Source: Qipengyuania aquimaris (GTDB lineage Bacteria; Pseudomonadota; Alphaproteobacteria; Sphingomonadales; Sphingomonadaceae). From it: a DNA stretch of 64,000 bases. Where the stretch lies: NCBI RefSeq assembly GCF_009827445.1, contig NZ_WTYI01000001.1:1874381-1938380 (forward strand), read 5' to 3'. This document shows, piece after piece, positions 26,353 to 35,417 of this stretch. A program made the translations under genes and the position numbers. The notes beneath the pieces are model-generated. The model did not search any database, had not been told where the DNA came from, and saw nothing but the letters and a program-made list of their open reading frames with translations. Position 1 is the first letter of the stretch. Each line of letters begins with the position of its first letter.

Positions 26353-27111
26353 ATGAGTGATGCAACAACCGACACGCCAAGCAATACTTCAGGCGGCCAA
26401 ACGATCCGGCCCGAAGAAGCGGCCCATTTCGGCAAGCTGGCCCGGGACTGGTGGGATCCCAAGGGTTCGTCTGCCATGCTGCACAAGCTCAATCCGGTGC
26501 GCCTGCAATTCCTGCGCGATGCGATCGACGTGCACTGGGCCGGAGATGTCCGCAACGCTCGCCCGCTGGCCGGCAAGAGCGCGCTCGACGTCGGCTGCGG
26601 CGCGGGCCTCCTGTGCGAACCGCTGGCGCGCATGGGTGCGCAGGTTACGGGTGTCGATGCGGCTCCCGAAAACGTGGCCGCCGCAAGCGTCCATGCCGAG
26701 GGCATAGGCCTCGACATCCGGTACATGGCGGGCGAGATCGGATCGCTCGACATCGGGACGTTCGATCTTGTCACCGCGATGGAAGTGATCGAGCACGTTG
26801 CCGACAAAGCGGCGTTCGTGCGCGAGCTGGCAGCGCGACTTGCCGATGACGGTCTCATGGTCCTCTCAACCCCCAACCGCACACCGCAATCGCGCCTGCT
26901 GATGATCGGGGCGGCGGAAGGTCTGGGCATGATCCCCAAGGGCACTCACCACTGGGACGACTTCATCACGCCCGGCGAGCTCGGCGACCTGCTGTCCGAG
27001 GCGGGTCTTTCAATGGGCGAACCGCGCGGCATCGGCTTTTCCCCGATGAAAGGCCTCCATCTCGGCGACGACACAGCGCTCAATTACATCGTCACCGCAC
27101 GCAAGGCCTGA
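26353..27111 (+). CDS. ubiG: Ubiquinone biosynthesis O-methyltransferase
   Basis: This 252-residue SAM-dependent enzyme carries out both O-methylations of ubiquinone synthesis. Motif I is LDVGCGAGLLCEPLARMGA, followed by the acidic VTGVDA, and post-motif segments VTAMEVIEHV and LSTPNRTPQSRL match UbiG. The opening HFGKLARDWWDPKG is a family hallmark. It is divergent from lysC. Two other ubiquinone genes, ubiE and ubiB, lie eight kilobases away. Confidence 0.96.
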   Translation: MSDATTDTPSNTSGGQTIRPEEAAHFGKLARDWWDPKGSSAMLHKLNPVRLQFLRDAIDVHWAGDVRNARPLAGKSALDVGCGAGLLCEPLARMGAQVTGVDAAPENVAAASVHAEGIGLDIRYMAGEIGSLDIGTFDLVTAMEVIEHVADKAAFVRELAARLADDGLMVLSTPNRTPQSRLLMIGAAEGLGMIPKGTHHWDDFITPGELGDLLSEAGLSMGEPRGIGFSPMKGLHLGDDTALNYIVTARKA

Positions 27112-27161
27112 GGCCCGCCATTAACTCGATCTTTAGGATAGGCGGGTAGCCTCGCCTGATC

Positions 27162-27329
27162 ATGATCAAGAAACTCCTCCTCGGCGGCGCGATCGTGCTT
27201 GGCCTGATTTACGGATCGGGCAGCAACCTCGGCGCGGTCAAGCGCCAGATCACCGGCACGGCGAACGACAATGCGCGCTCTGTGACGCAGAACGACAATG
27301 GCGGCTGGAGCAATTCCAGCGGCTATTGA
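27162..27329 (+). CDS. Small membrane-anchored or secreted protein
   Basis: This 55-residue reading frame starts at ATG 27162 and encodes a hydrophobic N-terminus (MIKKLLLGGAIVLGLIYG) followed by a polar, Asn/Ser-rich tail. I recognise no family. The signal-like start and coding-quality codon use suggest a real small envelope protein. Its 3' end overlaps the convergent ArsC-like gene by seven bases. Its role is unknown. Confidence 0.55.
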   Translation: MIKKLLLGGAIVLGLIYGSGSNLGAVKRQITGTANDNARSVTQNDNGGWSNSSGY

Positions 27330-27670
27330 AGCGCTGCCGCCCAATCCTCTTCCTTGAAGCCGACCAGTATGCCGCCCGCGTGTTCGACGACGGGCCGTTT
27401 GATCATGCTCGGGTGCTCCGCCATCAGCGCGATCGCCTTTTCGCGGTCGATATCGGCCTTGGCTTCATCGTCCAGCTTGCGAAAGGTGGTACCCCGCTTG
27501 TTGAGCAGCACTTCCCAGCCCACCGCGTCCGACCATGAGGCGAGCCTGGCCGGATCGGCGCCTTCCTTCTTGTAATCGTGAAAGGCGTAATCGATCGACT
27601 GCGCGTCGAGCCACTTGCGGGCTTTCTTGACTGTGTCGCAGTTGGGGATGCCGTAGAGCTGGATGGTCAC
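27323..27670 (-). CDS. ArsC/Spx-family reductase-like protein
   Basis: This 115-residue thioredoxin-fold protein of the ArsC/Spx family (YffB-like) has the N-terminal LYGIPNCDTVKKARKWLD, with a single active-site cysteine, and the later IKRPVVEHAGGILVGF typical of the subgroup. It starts at GTG 27670, preceded by AGGA. It probably acts as a glutathione-dependent thiol reductase rather than a true arsenate reductase, as no ars genes are adjacent. Confidence 0.88.
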   Translation of the reverse strand: MTIQLYGIPNCDTVKKARKWLDAQSIDYAFHDYKKEGADPARLASWSDAVGWEVLLNKRGTTFRKLDDEAKADIDREKAIALMAEHPSMIKRPVVEHAGGILVGFKEEDWAAALQ

Positions 27671-27788
27671 GATAGCTGTCCTACAGAGTGGAACACATGG
27701 AACACGGTTCAGGCGGAAAATTCGCCGGAGGCGTAAAGCGCCCGTTTCGGGCGGATACAACGGGTTCGGGCGCGCTCATGCCAAGGGC

Positions 27789-28271
27789 CTAGCGCGAGGG
27801 CGGCGTGTAGGACAGGTGCGCATCGGCAATGGCGACTGCCAGCGCATCGGCAGCATCGGCGCCCGCCAGTTTCGCGCCGGGCAGGAGCACTTTCAGCATG
27901 GCCTGCACCTGCGTCTTGTCGGCCCCGCCCGTCCCGACGACCGCCTTTTTCACCAGCCGCGCGGCATGTTCGTTCACGTCCAGCCCGGCCCCGCCGCAGG
28001 CCGTCAGCACGGCGCCGCGTGCCTGCGCAAGCTTGAGAGTCGACTGCGCATTCTTGTTCGCGAAAACTTCTTCCGCCGCCGCGCGATCGGGCGCGTATTC
28101 GGCAATGACGGCCTGGATCGAGGTGTGCAGCAGCGACAGCCGCCGCACCATCGGCGCCTTGGCATCGGTCGGGATCTGGCCGTTCGCGATATGCGTGATC
28201 CGGCTGCCGTCGACACGGATCACGCCCCAGCCCGTGCAGGACAGCGAGGGGTCGAGGCCGAGGATCAGCAT
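27789..28271 (-). CDS. ruvC: Holliday junction endonuclease RuvC
   Basis: This 160-residue enzyme cleaves Holliday junctions in recombination repair with RuvAB. Acidic catalytic residues occur in [24 protein letters not shown] and [17 protein letters not shown]. Its ATG lies four bases after a tiny membrane ORF and about 110 bases after yebC. The yebC-ruvC neighbourhood is conserved widely in bacteria. ruvA and ruvB are not in the adjacent sequence here. Confidence 0.96.
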   Translation of the reverse strand: MLILGLDPSLSCTGWGVIRVDGSRITHIANGQIPTDAKAPMVRRLSLLHTSIQAVIAEYAPDRAAAEEVFANKNAQSTLKLAQARGAVLTACGGAGLDVNEHAARLVKKAVVGTGGADKTQVQAMLKVLLPGAKLAGADAADALAVAIADAHLSYTPPSR

Positions 28272-28275
28272 GGCT

Positions 28276-28368
28276 TCACAACCCGATCATCCAGCCGAGC
28301 CGCCAGGCAATCGCCAGCAGGAATGCGCTGCCCAATACGATCGCGAGGATCCATTCGCGCAGCTTCAC
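28276..28368 (-). CDS. Candidate 30-residue membrane peptide between yebC and ruvC
   Basis: From GTG 28368 this frame encodes a 30-residue peptide that is almost wholly one hydrophobic helix ([17 protein letters not shown], then RLGWMIGL). It fills the gap between yebC and ruvC and stops four bases before the ruvC start. A CTG at 28383 overlapping the yebC stop could add five residues. Packing and hydropathy support a gene, but no family is recognised and the start codons are weak. Confidence 0.4.
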   Translation of the reverse strand: MKLREWILAIVLGSAFLLAIAWRLGWMIGL

Positions 28369-28379
28369 CGGATAACCGA

Positions 28380-29126
28380 TCAGGCGTCCAGCTTGGCCAT
28401 GACCTCGTCGGAGATTTCGTAATTGCCCCAGACGGTCTGGACATCGTCATCATCGTCCAGCGTGTCGATCAGCTTGAGCAGGGTCGATGCACCCTTCTCG
28501 TCCATTTCGACCGTGATGTTCGGCTTCCACGCCAGCTTGACGTTTTCCGCTTCGCCCAGCGACTTTTCGAGATCGCCCGCGACTTGGTGGAGATCGTCGG
28601 CGGCGGTCCAGATGGTGTGACCGTCGGCGGTGCTTTCGATGTCTTCCGCACCCGCTTCCATCGCGGCTTCGAGGACCTTGTCCTCGTCACCCGCGCTGGC
28701 AGGATATTCGATCAGGCCGAGGCGTTCGAAGCCGTGCTGGACGCTGCCCTCGGTGCCGAGGTTGCCGCCGTTCTTGCTGAACGCGGTGCGCACGGCGGTG
28801 GCGGTGCGATTGCGGTTGTCGGTCAGCGCTTCGACGATGATCGCGCTGCCGCCTGGGCCATAGCCTTCGTAGCGCACTTCTTCGTAGTTCTCGCCGTCGG
28901 TGGCCGATGCCTTGTCGATCGCGCGCTGGATATTGTCCTTCGGCATCGACTGGCTCTTGGCGGCGTTCACCGCCAGGCGCAGGCGCGGGTTCATGTCCGG
29001 ATCGGGCATGCCCATCTTGGCGGCCACAGTGATTTCGCGGCTCAGCTTGGAAAACAGGTTGGAGCGCTTTTTATCCTGCGCGCCCTTGCGGTGCATGATG
29101 TTCTTGAATTTGGAATGGCCAGCCAT
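28380..29126 (-). CDS. yebC: YebC/PmpR-family regulatory protein
   Basis: This 248-residue protein of the YebC/TACO1 family opens with [20 protein letters not shown] and carries [19 protein letters not shown], both diagnostic. Family members are described as DNA-binding regulators and, more recently, as factors that relieve ribosome stalling. It heads a minus-strand group with a candidate membrane peptide and ruvC. Confidence 0.96.
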   Translation of the reverse strand: MAGHSKFKNIMHRKGAQDKKRSNLFSKLSREITVAAKMGMPDPDMNPRLRLAVNAAKSQSMPKDNIQRAIDKASATDGENYEEVRYEGYGPGGSAIIVEALTDNRNRTATAVRTAFSKNGGNLGTEGSVQHGFERLGLIEYPASAGDEDKVLEAAMEAGAEDIESTADGHTIWTAADDLHQVAGDLEKSLGEAENVKLAWKPNITVEMDEKGASTLLKLIDTLDDDDDVQTVWGNYEISDEVMAKLDA

Positions 29127-29365
29127 GGCTCGTCTCTGCCTTAAGCAAAATGGGATTAATCGCGGCGACCCTTAGCCGCCTTGTGGGCACTGCGACAACC
29201 CTTCTGCCGGATGCAACATAAGTGAATCCGATCATTCAAAGCCGGTTCATGGCGTTTGGTATAGAAGTTGCTCTATTCACTGGCAGATTGTCTTGGGGAA
29301 AGGCGGGCTGCCCCATGTTTCCCGTTTGGTGTATATGATCCGCCAACACGTGAAAGGACCAAGCT

Positions 29366-30076
29366 ATGACTACCCGTAAACAGGGAATGGGGCGTAAGCT
29401 GAAGCTGGCCTCCGTACCGATGATCCTCGCAGGCCTAGCAGCCTGCGCCACGCCTGCCTTCAAGGCCGACGTGACCCGTTTCGAAACCAAGATGCCCGCC
29501 CCGACCGGCGAAAGCTACTTCGTGGTTGCAGACGATCCGGCCCTTGCCGGCGGCCTGGAATTCTCGATGTATGCCGACCAGGTCGAAGCGCAGATGGAAC
29601 GCCTGGGCTATGCGCAGGCCGCATCGCCCGAAGATGCGACCCTGCTGGTCCGCTTCGACTACGGCGTCGACAACGGGCGCGAGCGTGTTCGCACCACCGG
29701 ATTCCACGATCCGTTCTATTCTCCGTGGTACGGTTATCGCGGACATCTGGGCTATGTCCGTCCGCGCTATTACCGTACCCGCGACGGGCGCATCTTCCGC
29801 ACGAGCTATTACGGCAGCCGCTGGGGCTTCGGCTTCAACGATCCGTGGTTCGGAAGCCCGGAAATACGCAGCTACACCGTTTACACCAGCGGCATCGACA
29901 TGAAGATCGACCGCGCGGCAACCGGTGAGCGACTGTTCGAAGGCAAGGCGCAAGCCCTGTCGACTTCGAACCGCCTGCAGTACCTGGTGCCGAACCTGGT
30001 CGAAGCGATGTTCACCGACTTCCCGGGCAATTCGGGTGAGACCGTGCGCATTTCGGTCAAGCCGGAAGACCGGTAA
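29366..30076 (+). CDS. DUF4136-type lipoprotein
   Basis: This 236-residue protein has a lipoprotein signal (MILAGLAACATPAF), and its body has the layout of DUF4136: an early DVTRF segment, ATLLVRFDYGVDNGRERV and a C-terminal LVEAMFTDFPGNSG. A central Tyr/Arg/Gly-rich stretch (about residues 115-150) is notable. Function is unknown; the family is anchored in the envelope. The 239-base upstream region shows only a -10-like TATGAT near 29333, and no gene. A strong hairpin terminator follows. Confidence 0.82.
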   Translation: MTTRKQGMGRKLKLASVPMILAGLAACATPAFKADVTRFETKMPAPTGESYFVVADDPALAGGLEFSMYADQVEAQMERLGYAQAASPEDATLLVRFDYGVDNGRERVRTTGFHDPFYSPWYGYRGHLGYVRPRYYRTRDGRIFRTSYYGSRWGFGFNDPWFGSPEIRSYTVYTSGIDMKIDRAATGERLFEGKAQALSTSNRLQYLVPNLVEAMFTDFPGNSGETVRISVKPEDR

Positions 30077-30117
30077 GCACCTCATCGCCCGCAGGCGACA
30101 GGACAATCGATTTGAAG

Positions 30118-30145
30118 GGGCGGCTCGGCGACGGGCCGCCCTTTT
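30118..30145 (+). terminator. Rho-independent terminator after the DUF4136 gene
   Basis: The stem GGGCGGC / GCCGCCC is followed by TTTTCG, 42 bases beyond the stop codon, on the plus strand. It also lies near the convergent dut 3' end. Confidence 0.8.
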
Positions 30146-30175
30146 CGTGTCGGCAGCTAAACTTGTGTCAAGAGA

Positions 30176-30634
30176 TCACAGCTTGGCATGACCCCCGGTC
30201 GAACCGAAGCCGCCTTCGCCGCGGCTGGTATCGTCGAGTTCGTCGACCTCTTCCCATGCCGCCTGTGTGACAGGTGCCAGCACCAGCTGCGCGATCCGGT
30301 CGCCGCGCTCGATCGCGAAAGTCTCGTCGCCGTGATTGATCAGCAGGACCTTCAGTTCACCGCGATAATCGCTGTCGATCGTGCCCGGCGTGTTCGGCAC
30401 CGTGATGCCGTGCTTGAAAGCAAGGCCGGAACGCGGACGCACCTGGATTTCGTACCCGTCGGGAATAGCGACGGCAAAGCCGGTGGCGACCGCGTGGCGC
30501 TGCCCCGGCTTGAGGCTCACCGCCTCGGCTGAAAGGACATCCATGCCCGCAGCGCCGTCGGTGGCATAGCGGGGGAGATCGAGGCCGTGGCCATGGGGCA
30601 GGCGTTTCAGCCTAACGCCGACCGGATCAGTCAT
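30176..30634 (-). CDS. dut: dUTP diphosphatase
   Basis: This trimeric dUTPase of 152 residues hydrolyses dUTP to dUMP. The five family motifs are visible, including [45 protein letters not shown] and the C-terminal glycine-rich [13 protein letters not shown] 30634 overlaps the dfp 3' end by eight bases and follows AGGATGACG, so it is coupled to dfp, a pairing common in proteobacteria. Confidence 0.96.
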   Translation of the reverse strand: MTDPVGVRLKRLPHGHGLDLPRYATDGAAGMDVLSAEAVSLKPGQRHAVATGFAVAIPDGYEIQVRPRSGLAFKHGITVPNTPGTIDSDYRGELKVLLINHGDETFAIERGDRIAQLVLAPVTQAAWEEVDELDDTSRGEGGFGSTGGHAKL

Positions 30635-32414
30635 GTTCGTCGTCATCCTGGGGTTCGACCAGCGCTTCAGCGGCGCGGCGCACGAGTTCGCGGGCCACTT
30701 CTTCCTTGGGCATTTCCGGCAGGCTTTCGACACCCTTGGGGGTGACGATATGCACCTGGTTGATGTCGCCGCCCATCACGCTTTCGCCGACGGCCCCGGC
30801 AACGTCATTCGCGATGATCCAGTCGGCACCCTTGCGCTTGCGCTTGGTCTTTGCGTTTTCGACCACGTTTTCCGTCTCGGCAGCAAAGCCGATGAGGAGG
30901 TGCGGACGCTTGCGCCCGGCAGCCACCGCGGCGAGGATATCGGGGTTTTCGGCAAGAATGAGCGCGGGCGGCGCACTACCGCGCTTCTTCATCTTTTCGC
31001 CGGCGACGTGCTTGCTCTTCCAGTCGGAGACGGCGGCAACCATGAAGGCGGCATCGGCGGGCAGCGCGTTGCGCACTTCCTCGGCCATGTCATCGGCGGT
31101 CTCGACGTCGATCCGGTCCACGCCATGCGGAGTGGGCAGGTGTACAGGGCCAGCGATCAGCGTCACGCGTGCGCCAGCGGCAGCGGCCATTGCGGCAATC
31201 GCGAAGCCCTGCTTCCCGCTCGACCGGTTGGCGATATAGCGCACCGGATCGATCGGCTCGCGAGTCGGGCCGGCAGTGACCAGCACGTGCTTGCCGTAGA
31301 GCGGGCGGTGTTCCGGATCGGGATCGAATTCGGGCTGCCCGGCAAGCGGCGAATCCTCGAAGGCGACTTCCTGCGTCTGCACGTCTTCTTCGACCGGTTG
31401 CGGCTTGGCGCGTTCGTCCTTGCGGGCGACCGTGTGGTTGAGCGCTTCGGGATCGATCGGCGGTGCGGCTGCGGCCCCGCCCTTCTTCGCCAGCAGCGGG
31501 CCTGCGGCGTCGGGATCGAACTCGGTATTTTCGACCAGCGCCTCGGCATCGAGCATTTCGGGCTCGGGGAGGTCCTCGAGCTCTTCGTACTCTTCCTCGA
31601 TCTCTTCGTGCGAGCGTTTCGCAGTCGAGCGCGGGATGATCATCGACAGCAAGCCGCCAAGGCCGCCGCCGCTCTTTTCAATCTCTTCCTCGTCTTCCGG
31701 TTCGAGCGCCTCGATTTCGGGCGCTTCGACTTCGGCATCGCCAGCGTCTGCCTCTTCCACCGGCGCTGCGAGCTGCGGGGCAGGCGCGGCCAGTTCGGGC
31801 AGATCGATGTCGATTTCGAGTTCTTCGGCGATCTTCGACAGGATCGCTACCGGCTCGGGAAGGCGACCGGGGCCGAATTCGCCGCAGGCCATCGGGCCTT
31901 CGTCGGGATCCATGACCTTCACGCCTGCCTGCCGCAGCCAGTCGGCATTGCGCTGGGTGGCGGAATGCTCCCACATCTTCACGTTCATCGCCGGAACCGT
32001 CAGCACCGGCTTGTCGGTGGCGAGGATCAGCGTGGTCGCCAGGTCGTCGGCAATACCGGCAGCCATCTTGGCGAGGAGGTCCGCCGTCGCCGGGCACACG
32101 ACCACCAGATCCGCATCGCGGCTGAGCTGGATATGTCCCATCTCGACCTCATCCTTGAGGTCGAAGAGCGAGGTGTAGACTTTCTTTCCCGACAGGGCCG
32201 CCAGCGCCATCGGCGTGACGAATTGCTGTCCGCCTTCTGTGAGGACGCAGGTAACCTCGCCCCCGGCCCTGCGGATGAGGCGCACGAGTTCGCACGACTT
32301 GTAGGCAGCGATACCGCCGCCGATGACGAGCAGGATCTTCGGCCCGCTCACTTCGCGGTCCCGCTCGAATTCTTCACTGGCGCTGTCCGCGCCGATCGGC
32401 TGGTGCATTCCCAT
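30627..32414 (-). CDS. coaBC: Bifunctional CoaBC (Dfp) with a long acidic insertion
   Basis: This coenzyme A enzyme couples phosphopantothenate-cysteine ligation (CoaB) with decarboxylation (CoaC). CoaC features are His94 ([11 protein letters not shown]), [11 protein letters not shown] and Cys177 ([11 protein letters not shown]). CoaB begins about residue 373 with [18 protein letters not shown] and NRSSGKQG. At 595 residues it is far longer than the usual 400 or so. Residues 200-372 are an extra low-complexity linker rich in Glu, Asp, Ala and Pro, with one hydrophobic patch ([12 protein letters not shown]). No frameshift is seen. It is followed by dut. Confidence 0.93.
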   Translation of the reverse strand: MGMHQPIGADSASEEFERDREVSGPKILLVIGGGIAAYKSCELVRLIRRAGGEVTCVLTEGGQQFVTPMALAALSGKKVYTSLFDLKDEVEMGHIQLSRDADLVVVCPATADLLAKMAAGIADDLATTLILATDKPVLTVPAMNVKMWEHSATQRNADWLRQAGVKVMDPDEGPMACGEFGPGRLPEPVAILSKIAEELEIDIDLPELAAPAPQLAAPVEEADAGDAEVEAPEIEALEPEDEEEIEKSGGGLGGLLSMIIPRSTAKRSHEEIEEEYEELEDLPEPEMLDAEALVENTEFDPDAAGPLLAKKGGAAAAPPIDPEALNHTVARKDERAKPQPVEEDVQTQEVAFEDSPLAGQPEFDPDPEHRPLYGKHVLVTAGPTREPIDPVRYIANRSSGKQGFAIAAMAAAAGARVTLIAGPVHLPTPHGVDRIDVETADDMAEEVRNALPADAAFMVAAVSDWKSKHVAGEKMKKRGSAPPALILAENPDILAAVAAGRKRPHLLIGFAAETENVVENAKTKRKRKGADWIIANDVAGAVGESVMGGDINQVHIVTPKGVESLPEMPKEEVARELVRRAAEALVEPQDDDEHD

Positions 32415-32537
32415 TGCGTCATCGTTGCGCTTGCTAGCGCCCCCTGTCCGTCATTGCCAGCACGCAAAACGCGCGCGATTGCCCAAATACCCTTGCCACC
32501 CTATGGTTTAAAAAAAGGAAACGGAGGGGTTTCGCAT

Positions 32538-32921
32538 ATGAATTTCGTTCTTGCCGCGCTGATTGCGCTGGGTGCTCTGCTCGATCTGGTCCTCGGAGTG
32601 AGCTTTTTCGTCGATCCTGCGCTTGCAGGGGCAGACTTCGGCCTGACGGCCACGGGAGCCATGGGACTTTCGGCCATGCGGGGCGATTTCACCGCCTTCT
32701 TCCTGGTCGCAGCCTTCTTCATGGCCTGGGGCGCATGGAAGCGGCGCGGCGATGTCCTGCTGCCCGCGCTACTGCTGTTCGCGACCGCCTTTACCGGACG
32801 GCTGGTGAACCTGTTCGCGGTCGAGACTTACGAAGGCTGGTGGATGCCGATGCTGGTGGAAGCGGCGCACGTCTTCGTGCTGACCTTCGCCATGCTGCGC
32901 TGGCGCGGACGGACAAGCTGA
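32538..32921 (+). CDS. Four-helix membrane protein of unknown function
   Basis: This 127-residue protein has four evenly spaced hydrophobic segments (for example FVLAALIALGALLDLVLGVS and AFFLVAAFFMAWGAW). It resembles small DUF4345-like membrane proteins in size and spacing, but I am not certain of the family. ATG 32538 is preceded by GGAGGGG. It is divergent from dfp and convergent with ubiB, from which it is separated by one base. Confidence 0.7.
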   Translation: MNFVLAALIALGALLDLVLGVSFFVDPALAGADFGLTATGAMGLSAMRGDFTAFFLVAAFFMAWGAWKRRGDVLLPALLLFATAFTGRLVNLFAVETYEGWWMPMLVEAAHVFVLTFAMLRWRGRTS

Positions 32922-32922
32922 C

Positions 32923-34485
32923 CTAGCCGAGCCAGCCCTGCATGGCGGCGGCCCAACCGGCGAGGCCCGCTCCTGCTGCAACGAGCAGGTAGCCGAGCAC
33001 GCCGCGTCGCTCCTGCTTTCGCGCACGGCGCTCCCACACCAGTTCCACATCCGGTAGCGGCGGCGGCTCGGGCGCGCCGCCCTTGGGCGGGAAGCGGTCT
33101 TCGATCCGGCGCACGAGATCGGGTATGCGCAGCAGCGTTTCGGTATCCGTCCGGATACGATCCGCAATCGCGGCCTCCGGACCAAGCTCGTCGCGGATCC
33201 AGCTGCGCACATAGGGCGCGGAGGTGTCCCACATATTGATCTGCCGATTGAGCTGAGTGGCGATGCCTTCGACCATGACCATGGTCTTCTGCAGCAGCAG
33301 GAGATGCGGCTGCGTCTGCATGTCGAAATCGCGGGTGATGGCGAACAGCCCGTCGAGCATCTGGCCAACCGACAGTTCGCTGACCGGCTTGCCGCGCATG
33401 GGTTCGCCCACGGCTCTCAGCGCCGTCGCGAACTCGTCGACATTGTGATAGCTCGGCACGTATTGCGCCTCGAAATGGATTTCGGCGACGCGTTTGTAAT
33501 TCCCCGTCGTCAGGCCGTAGAGGATTTCCGCCAGCCACATGCGCGCCTGCCGGTCGATCCGCCCCATGATGCCGAAATCGATGGCGGCAATGGTCCCGTC
33601 CGCTTTCACGAACAGATTTCCCTGGTGCATGTCGGCATGGAAGAAGCCGGCGGCAATCGCCTGTTTCAGGAAGGCGAGGACAAGGCGGTTCGCCAGTTCC
33701 GCAGTATCGTGACCCGCAGCCTTCAGGGCTTCGGTATTGCTGATCTTGATGCCGTCGATCCAGTCGATGGTCATCACGCGCCCATTCGTGCGATCCCAGT
33801 CGATGCCCGGTATCTCGTACCCCGGCGTACCGACCATGTGTTCGGCCAGTTCGGATGCCGAGGCGGCTTCGCGTCGCAAGTCCAGCTCGCGAGCGGTCCA
33901 GCGCTTGAAATTGGCGATGACGAGCCGCGGACGAAGCCGCGCGGCCTCTCCGCCCATCGCCTCGACATGGGCGGCTGCCCATTCATAGGTGTCGATATCG
34001 CGAGCAAACTGCTCTCGAACTCCGGGCCGAAGAACTTTCACCGCGACCTCACGGCCTTCGGTGGTCACCGCACGGTGGACCTGTGCGATCGAGGCTGCGC
34101 CGATCGGTTCCGGATCGAACTCGGAATACAGTGCTTCCAGCGGCTGTTCGAAACTGGCCTCGATGCTCTGCCTGATTTGCCCGAAACCGACTGGCGGCAG
34201 ATCGTCCTGCAGCTTGAGAAGGTTACGCGCTGCGTCTTCGCCTACGAGGTCGGGCCGTGTCGCCAGCGTCTGTCCCAGCTTGATGGCCGCCGGGCCGATA
34301 TCGCGGAAGGCGCCGGCATAATCGGGTTCACGCGATTTGATCGTGCCAATGCTGAACAGGCCGATCAGGCGCTTGACCGGGGCCGGAGTGTTGGGGTCGT
34401 TCTGGATACCGCGCAGGGCACCATGCCGCGCCAGAATGCGCGCCCAACGACCAAGTCGCCAGATATGCGTTGCGGGGCGTGTCAC
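32923..34485 (-). CDS. ubiB: Ubiquinone biosynthesis kinase-like protein UbiB
   Basis: This 520-residue atypical kinase/ATPase of the ABC1/ADCK family is needed for ubiquinone synthesis. The KxGQ motif appears as AIKLGQTLATRPDLVG, with the alanine-rich PIGAASIAQVHRA and the catalytic FFHADMHQGNL and AIDFGIMG. One C-terminal hydrophobic helix (GVLGYLLVAAGAGLAGWAAA) anchors it. GTG 34485, three bases after the ubiE stop, is preferred; GTG 34500 would overlap ubiE by 13 bases. It forms an operon with ubiE. Confidence 0.95.
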   Translation of the reverse strand: MTRPATHIWRLGRWARILARHGALRGIQNDPNTPAPVKRLIGLFSIGTIKSREPDYAGAFRDIGPAAIKLGQTLATRPDLVGEDAARNLLKLQDDLPPVGFGQIRQSIEASFEQPLEALYSEFDPEPIGAASIAQVHRAVTTEGREVAVKVLRPGVREQFARDIDTYEWAAAHVEAMGGEAARLRPRLVIANFKRWTARELDLRREAASASELAEHMVGTPGYEIPGIDWDRTNGRVMTIDWIDGIKISNTEALKAAGHDTAELANRLVLAFLKQAIAAGFFHADMHQGNLFVKADGTIAAIDFGIMGRIDRQARMWLAEILYGLTTGNYKRVAEIHFEAQYVPSYHNVDEFATALRAVGEPMRGKPVSELSVGQMLDGLFAITRDFDMQTQPHLLLLQKTMVMVEGIATQLNRQINMWDTSAPYVRSWIRDELGPEAAIADRIRTDTETLLRIPDLVRRIEDRFPPKGGAPEPPPLPDVELVWERRARKQERRGVLGYLLVAAGAGLAGWAAAMQGWLG

Positions 34486-34487
34486 GC

Positions 34488-35219
34488 CTAGACCTTCCAC
34501 CCCGAATGGATATTGACCGCACCGCCGAGGATCTTTTCGACCCGCGTGTTCTCAAAGCCCGCAGCGCGGATCATCGCCTCGAATTCGGGCGGCTTGGGGA
34601 AGCGGCGGATCGATTCGGCGAGGTAGCGATAGCTGTCCTCGTCATTGGCGATCGCCTTGCCGATCTTGGGCATGAGCTGGTGCGAATAGAGGTCGTAGAC
34701 TTCCTTGAAGCCCGGCCAGTCGGTCTGGCTGAATTCCATGCAGTAGAAGCGTCCGCCGTACTTCAGCACGCGGTGCGCCTCTTTCAGGGCCTTGTCGATG
34801 AAGGTGACGTTCCGGATGCCGAACACGATGGTGTAGGCGTCGAAGGTGCGGCTGCTGAAGGCCAGCTCCTCGGCGTTCTGGCGGCTCCAGACGAGGCCGT
34901 CGATGCCGCGATCCATCGCACGTTCGATGCCGACGTCGAGCATGTCCTGGTTGATATCCGACACGGTGACGCTGGCACCCTTCGCCGCCATGCGGAAAGC
35001 GATGTCGCCAGTGCCGCCCGCCATGTCGAGGATCTGTTCGCCCGGCTGCGGTTTGACCCGGCGCACGAAGCGGTCCTTCCACAGCCGGTGCATCCCGCCG
35101 CTCATGGCGTCGTTCATGATGTCGTACTTGGCGGCGACGTTGGAAAACACCTCGCCCACGCGGCCGGTTTTCTCGTTTGCGTCGATGTCTTCGTAGCCGA
35201 AGGAAACTGTATCGTTCAT
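34488..35219 (-). CDS. ubiE: Ubiquinone/menaquinone C-methyltransferase UbiE
   Basis: This 243-residue SAM-dependent C-methyltransferase of quinone synthesis opens with VSFGYEDIDANEKTGRVGEV. It contains VFSNVAAKYDIMNDAMSGG and motif I ILDMAGGTGDIAFRM, ending in the conserved GGAVNIHSGWKV. It is divergent from mutM across a 198-base spacer that holds a long inverted repeat. It leads the ubiE-ubiB operon. Confidence 0.97.
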   Translation of the reverse strand: MNDTVSFGYEDIDANEKTGRVGEVFSNVAAKYDIMNDAMSGGMHRLWKDRFVRRVKPQPGEQILDMAGGTGDIAFRMAAKGASVTVSDINQDMLDVGIERAMDRGIDGLVWSRQNAEELAFSSRTFDAYTIVFGIRNVTFIDKALKEAHRVLKYGGRFYCMEFSQTDWPGFKEVYDLYSHQLMPKIGKAIANDEDSYRYLAESIRRFPKPPEFEAMIRAAGFENTRVEKILGGAVNIHSGWKV

Positions 35220-35288
35220 GGCGAGGTGCCTTAGGGGTTGTTTTTGGTGGCGTCTATCCGCTCCCTGCGGTCGCTGCGCCCGGCTCCG

Positions 35289-35353
35289 GCCCTCTCCCCC
35301 ACCCGGCCACCCACGGCACGATACTGTTTGGGTGGCCGGGTGGGGGAGAGGGC
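35289..35353. repeat. Long perfect inverted repeat between ubiE and mutM
   Basis: Two perfect 24-base arms (35289-35312 and 35330-35353, core CCCTCTCCCCCACCCGGCC and its complement) flank a 17-base spacer. The structure resembles a REP-like or miniature mobile hairpin rather than a terminator, since it lies between two divergent promoters. A related half-arm string (GGTGGGGGAGGGC on the minus strand near 24765-24780) occurs at the end of the small membrane protein beside purT. Confidence 0.8.
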
Positions 35354-35417
35354 TGGCACCGCATCCGGCGATCTGCCATCTGCAAACATCGATACGTCTC
35401 CAATCGCCGGAAAGAAA

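Noticed and set aside
30633-32921. A very long plus-strand frame opposite dfp and into the next gene
   Set aside because: Dfp on the minus strand has intact catalytic motifs; only the last 384 bases (from 32538) form a real gene with its own ribosome site.
35289-35353. Transcription terminator for mutM or ubiE
   Set aside because: It lies upstream of both divergent genes, so it cannot terminate either; it is listed as a repeat instead.
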